Assembly: GCF_900103645.1 (NCBI RefSeq)
Contig: NZ_FNHP01000009.1
Coordinates: 62,001-126,000 of the forward strand
DNA from: Oryzisolibacter propanilivorax
GTDB lineage: Bacteria > Pseudomonadota > Gammaproteobacteria > Burkholderiales > Burkholderiaceae_C
Reading direction: 5' to 3'
DNA: 64,000 nucleotides
The notes under the pieces are model-generated. The model was not told the DNA's origin and did not search any database. It saw nothing but the letters and a program-made list of their open reading frames with translations. The translations under genes were made by a program, and so were the position numbers. Positions 61,355 through 64,000 of the stretch are shown in pieces. Numbering within the stretch: position 1 is the first letter of the stretch; the number at the start of each line of letters is the position of its first letter.

Positions 61355-61800
61355 GTCGCGCTGTCCTCGTTCGTCATGACCATGTAGATGGTGATCGTCT
61401 TGCCTATTTCTGCAGCCGACTCCAGCAACATGCTCTGAGGAGGGACACGTTGTTCCAGGATCGCTCCAACGTCAAGACCAAGCGCGGAACGAGCGAGATC
61501 CTGCACGACCTTCTGCGCTCCCACCGATGCATTGAACGAGCCTTTGTCGTGCCTCGTTCCGTCCTGATTCCACGACGCTTGTTGATTCTTGGCTCTGACA
61601 TGCCTTGCCCGCGCAATGTGAACATGCCTTTGCAACGGAATGGCCGGGTTGGCAGCGTCCACACGCATCATCCAGTCGGCCTTGCCAGAACCGATCCACT
61701 GACCTTCATTCAGCAGTCCGGCAGGTGGGACACACGTCTCGGGTAGGCAAACGACAAGTTCGTCGACATCGTCGAGATACGAGAATTCACGGAATCGCAT
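61351..61800 (-). CDS. hypothetical protein, partner of the HEPN-like gene
   Basis: 149 aa from the ATG at 61800 (a TTG one codon earlier is possible). The distinctive block HVHIARARHVRAKNQQASWNQDGTRHDKGSFNASVGAQKVVQDLARSAL recalls the DUF6367 family, which is from memory. The remaining sequence gives no clue. It overlaps the HEPN-like gene by 4 bp, so they form a two-gene unit; such pairs can be toxin-antitoxin modules. Confidence 0.55.
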   Translation of the reverse strand: MRFREFSYLDDVDELVVCLPETCVPPAGLLNEGQWIGSGKADWMMRVDAANPAIPLQRHVHIARARHVRAKNQQASWNQDGTRHDKGSFNASVGAQKVVQDLARSALGLDVGAILEQRVPPQSMLLESAAEIGKTITIYMVMTNEDSAT

Positions 61801-61945
61801 CAATTCTCCAATCTTCGCTTGCGCGGCGTGACCGGTTTTCTTTGAGGTGAAGACCCTATGGTCGCCCCCACTATAGAGGTCATGGTGCCTCGGCCCCCAA
61901 AGCTACGGCGACAGGACAGATTGGACCGACACGCTTCGGGACGCG

Positions 61946-62239
61946 CTACTTTGCGTCTGCCCGTGGAGTCACGGCCTCCAATTCCTGCCACACCTTCGCC
62001 AGAAGCTGCTCGACCCGCCTTGCATCGTCGCCCGCATACGCCAGCGTCAACAGCGTGAGCGGATGCACTTCCATCACCTCGCACAGCTCGGCCAGTTTGT
62101 TGAGCGTCGGGCTTTTCAGGTCGCGTTCCAGTGAGCTCAGATAGGTGCGGCTGGATACGTTGGAGAACGCTTCCTGGCTCAGGCCGCGCGCCTTCCTGAT
62201 GGTTTTCAACGCCTCCGACAGTGTGTGTTTCGCCGCCAA
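61946..62239 (-). CDS. XRE-family HTH regulator
   Basis: 97 aa from the TTG at 62239. The HTH is EALKTIRKARGLSQEAFSNVSSRTYLSSLERDLKSPTLNKLAELCEVMEVHP, residues about 9-60. Transcribed toward the HEPN-like pair, 145 bp upstream of it, so it may control both. Its upstream region holds CTATAG-containing dyads (see next entry). The TTG start suggests low expression. Confidence 0.85.
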   Translation of the reverse strand: MAAKHTLSEALKTIRKARGLSQEAFSNVSSRTYLSSLERDLKSPTLNKLAELCEVMEVHPLTLLTLAYAGDDARRVEQLLAKVWQELEAVTPRADAK

Positions 62240-62278
62240 TCCTGGAACTCCTCAAAGTCCAAGATGACAGTCGATTGC

Positions 62279-62302
62279 GCTCTATAGAGCTACAATCTAT
62301 AG
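62279..62302. promoter_or_regulatory. CTATAG dyads upstream of the XRE gene (candidate operators)
   Basis: The perfect 12-bp palindrome GCTCTATAGAGC (62279-62290) is followed by a second CTATAG at 62297-62302. A third CTATAG lies near 61,873 between this gene and the HEPN-like pair. Possible binding sites for the XRE protein. Confidence 0.5.
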
Positions 62303-62397
62303 TGTTCATTTGCGCGGGGCGGCGCTTTCGTGCTTTTACGTAAATCCGTTTCTGCGGTTTTGAACAGAACCACGAAGCCGCATCCGTGCCTTTCCTC

Positions 62398-62417
62398 AAA
62401 GCCGCCGATGCGGCTTT
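62398..62417 (+). terminator. small hairpin in the leader of the second DUF2958 gene
   Basis: AAAGCCGC/GCGGCTTT with a CGAT loop, 46 bp before the ATG at 62463. Terminator- or attenuator-like. Confidence 0.45.
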
Positions 62418-62462
62418 GCGCTTTCACGCTTGGGCGGATTCGTGCAACCGGGAGGGATCGCC

Positions 62463-62810
62463 ATGAACCGACTGATCACCGAGGACGAGCGCGGCCAGCT
62501 GCTGGCGCATGGCCAGGCCCGTGCGACAGGCCAAGCCATCGATCCACTGCCGGTGGCGCGGCTGTTCACGCCGGACGCGCACGCCATCTGGCTGCTGGCT
62601 GCGCTGGACCCTGCGGACGGCGACACGGCCTGGGCGCTGATCGACCTGGGGATCGGCATGCCCGAGCTGGGCGAGGTTCGTCTGTGCGATCTGGCGTCCA
62701 TCGTCGGGCCGCGCCAGCAGCCCGTGATGCGGGATCGCTACTTCAAGGCGGTGCGGCCGTTGTCGGAGTACCTGCGCCTGGCGCAGGAAGACGGTTCAGT
62801 CCCCGATTGA
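62463..62810 (+). CDS. DUF2958 domain-containing protein, copy 2
   Basis: 115 aa. Shares the frame LLAHGQA...DPLPVARLFTPDAHAIWLLAALDPADGDTAWALIDLGIGMPELGEVRLCDLASIVGPRQQPVMRDRYFK with copy 1 at 53,171 but is well diverged (about 40 percent by eye). Two DUF2958 genes in one element suggest old duplication or mosaic assembly. The following gap to 63,143 is empty. Confidence 0.85.
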   Translation: MNRLITEDERGQLLAHGQARATGQAIDPLPVARLFTPDAHAIWLLAALDPADGDTAWALIDLGIGMPELGEVRLCDLASIVGPRQQPVMRDRYFKAVRPLSEYLRLAQEDGSVPD

Positions 62811-63143
62811 GCCCTTCGCGCCACGGCCAAGCCGGGCGCATTCAGACGGTTTGGGTCATGTTCAAGACCGGCCGGGTCTGGATCCGCATGCTTGCACCAA
62901 GGCAGTGCCCTCATGCTGCAAACAGTCTCGATCACTTGCGCGGGCCGTGGCACGGTGGCTCTGTGCCGCGCACCGTTGTGGGTCTTGCGGTCGTCGCATC
63001 TGGACGATTTCTGCAACGACCCTGTGCCCATCCGTCTTGACACGTCATGTTACAGCTTGAGCCGATGAAGACAAGGGTTTTGACGCAGTAGCCCCGCAGA
63101 GGTCCGTGGCGACGTTTCTGTTGTTCGACAGGGAGCTTTCGTC
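62811..63143. other. intergenic region without recognised features
   Basis: 333 bp. No gene, repeat copy or clear promoter was recognised. Several short frames are open by base composition only. The RBS AGGGAG lies just before the ATG at 63,144. Confidence 0.55.
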
Positions 63144-63959
63144 ATGGCCGATCCGCCCATCGGGCCGTGGTACCCCACGGCCGCCTACCTCTACGTGCTG
63201 CATCTCGACGGCCCCGCGCTCGCCTGGGAGTACCTGCGCCGCCATCCCGACTACCAGCTCGACTGGCTGCGCCATCGTCAACGGCCGCAGGCCGCACACC
63301 AGGCGGCCCAAGCAGCTCAACACTGGGGCCTGCGCCTGCTCGAAGCCCCGGCTCTGGATGCACGTGACGCGCACCCAGCGTGGTTCCCCGACCACGATGG
63401 CGTGCTGCAGCTCTACCCCGATGCCGACCCGCCGCCGGATGCCGGCACGTTCGAGTTCTGGAACGTGCCCGGGCGCAAGCACCTGGTCCACGACGGCAAG
63501 CGCCTCGTGCTGACGGCGCACTGGCCCGGCTGCTGCCTGCGCTTCGCGCTCGCCCCCGGCCTGGAGGACGGCATGGCCTGCCTCTACGCCACGCGGTCCT
63601 GCGCCACGCCCTGCGCCCGCTACCGCGCCTTGGCCGCCGGGCTGGATGCGCTGGCGGCCGCCATCGAAGCCGAACCGGCTGCGGCGGCCTGCGCGCGGCC
63701 CACGCCCGCTGCGCTGCAGGAACTGCACACCCTGCAGGCGCTCGACGCAACCCGGGCGGGTGCGTCCATGCGCGAGGTGGGTGAAGGCCTGTTCGGCACG
63801 GACGCCGTGGCCGATTGGTACAGCGACGGCGGCCTGCGCGCCAAGGTGCGCCGCCTGGTGCAGCGCGGCGATGCGCTGATGCGCGGCGGCTACCGCCGGT
63901 TAGCACAACTGCCGCCGCTTGAGAAGGGCCGATCTGCCCCCGGCGCAGATCGGCCCTGA
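63144..63959 (+). CDS. DUF6499/DUF2285-type protein of integrative elements
   Basis: 271 aa. N-terminal part YPTAAYLYVLHLDGPALAWEYLRRHPDYQLDWL is the DUF6499/transcriptional-regulator-like module; the C-terminal part (about 200-260) with LQALDATRAGASMREVGEGLFGTDAVADWYSDGGLRAKVRRLVQRGDALMRGGYRRL is DUF2285. Proteins of this layout sit near replication/partition genes of Tn4371-like elements and may bind DNA. The last codons overlap a 12-bp hairpin. Confidence 0.82.
   Translation: MADPPIGPWYPTAAYLYVLHLDGPALAWEYLRRHPDYQLDWLRHRQRPQAAHQAAQAAQHWGLRLLEAPALDARDAHPAWFPDHDGVLQLYPDADPPPDAGTFEFWNVPGRKHLVHDGKRLVLTAHWPGCCLRFALAPGLEDGMACLYATRSCATPCARYRALAAGLDALAAAIEAEPAAAACARPTPAALQELHTLQALDATRAGASMREVGEGLFGTDAVADWYSDGGLRAKVRRLVQRGDALMRGGYRRLAQLPPLEKGRSAPGADRP
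63926..63956 (+). terminator. hairpin at the 3' end of the DUF2285-type gene
   Basis: GGGCCGATCTGC (63926-63937)/GCAGATCGGCCC (63945-63956), 12-bp perfect arms with a 7-base loop inside the last codons of the gene. Terminator-like but without a T-run. Confidence 0.55.
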
Positions 63960-64000
63960 GCAGGAAGGCCGCGTTTTCTGAGACTGCCTCCATCCGGTTG

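Overview
The window looks like a Comamonadaceae (Burkholderiales) chromosome, of the Acidovorax/Diaphorobacter/Alicycliphilus kind. The grounds are the high GC content, the propionate cluster under a ScfR/RamB-type regulator, the rimP-nusA-infB-rbfA-truB-typA order, and many small interspersed repeats built on TAGCTGC...GGCCGATTTTG. No species call is possible from sequence reading alone.

Region 1 (1-41,813) is core chromosome. A minus-strand 2-methylcitrate cluster (thioesterase, prpC, acnD, prpF, and an isocitrate-lyase/PEP-mutase family gene cut by the window edge) lies opposite its likely regulator. Next come a Vat/CatB-like acetyltransferase, an S4 protein, hemH, an alpha/beta hydrolase overlapping metY, a CBS protein, aroC, nrdR-glyA and a lytic transglycosylase. 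A 0.9-kb gap holds a possible structured RNA with a strong terminator. It is followed by a DUF349 protein, two identical tRNA-Leu(CAG) genes, rnr, an SDR, a thioredoxin-like protein, the rimP-nusA-infB-rbfA-truB-typA run, a DMT transporter and an enoyl-CoA hydratase-family gene. A lipoprotein, smpB, ratA-rnfH, a DUF4124 protein, guaB and guaA close the region.

Region 2 (41,814 to the right edge) is a mobile element inserted at the 3' end of guaA. A P4-type tyrosine integrase faces away from guaA behind four TGACGGTA repeats that look like integrase arm sites. The cargo begins with an AbiEi/AbiEii type IV toxin-antitoxin pair plus a small third gene, then an AlpA-like regulator. A complete type II CBASS anti-phage operon follows: DUF2188 protein, CapV patatin phospholipase, DncV-like CD-NTase ending in glycine, Cap2 E1-E2 and Cap3 JAMM peptidase. 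Divergent from it is an XRE repressor plus ImmA/IrrE peptidase pair matching the CapH/CapP control module, with two inverted repeats in the shared promoter region as candidate operators.

The rest is typical integrative-element backbone and cargo: RadC, two DUF2958 proteins, a probable DUF6988 protein, DUF932, a large ParB-family protein, DUF736, and a DUF2285-type protein. Interleaved are a MerR regulator driving a carboxymuconolactone decarboxylase and a secreted beta-propeller protein, and a HEPN-like/unknown gene pair next to an XRE gene. The element's far end, its replication/partition partner genes and any conjugation genes are not in the window. The chromosomal TAGCTGC repeats stop at guaB and none was seen inside the element.

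The strongest biological story is the CBASS operon with its own damage-responsive control pair on a guaA-integrated element. Each part belongs to a known family. The less described points are the DUF2188 leader gene, the operator arrangement, and the HEPN-like pair.
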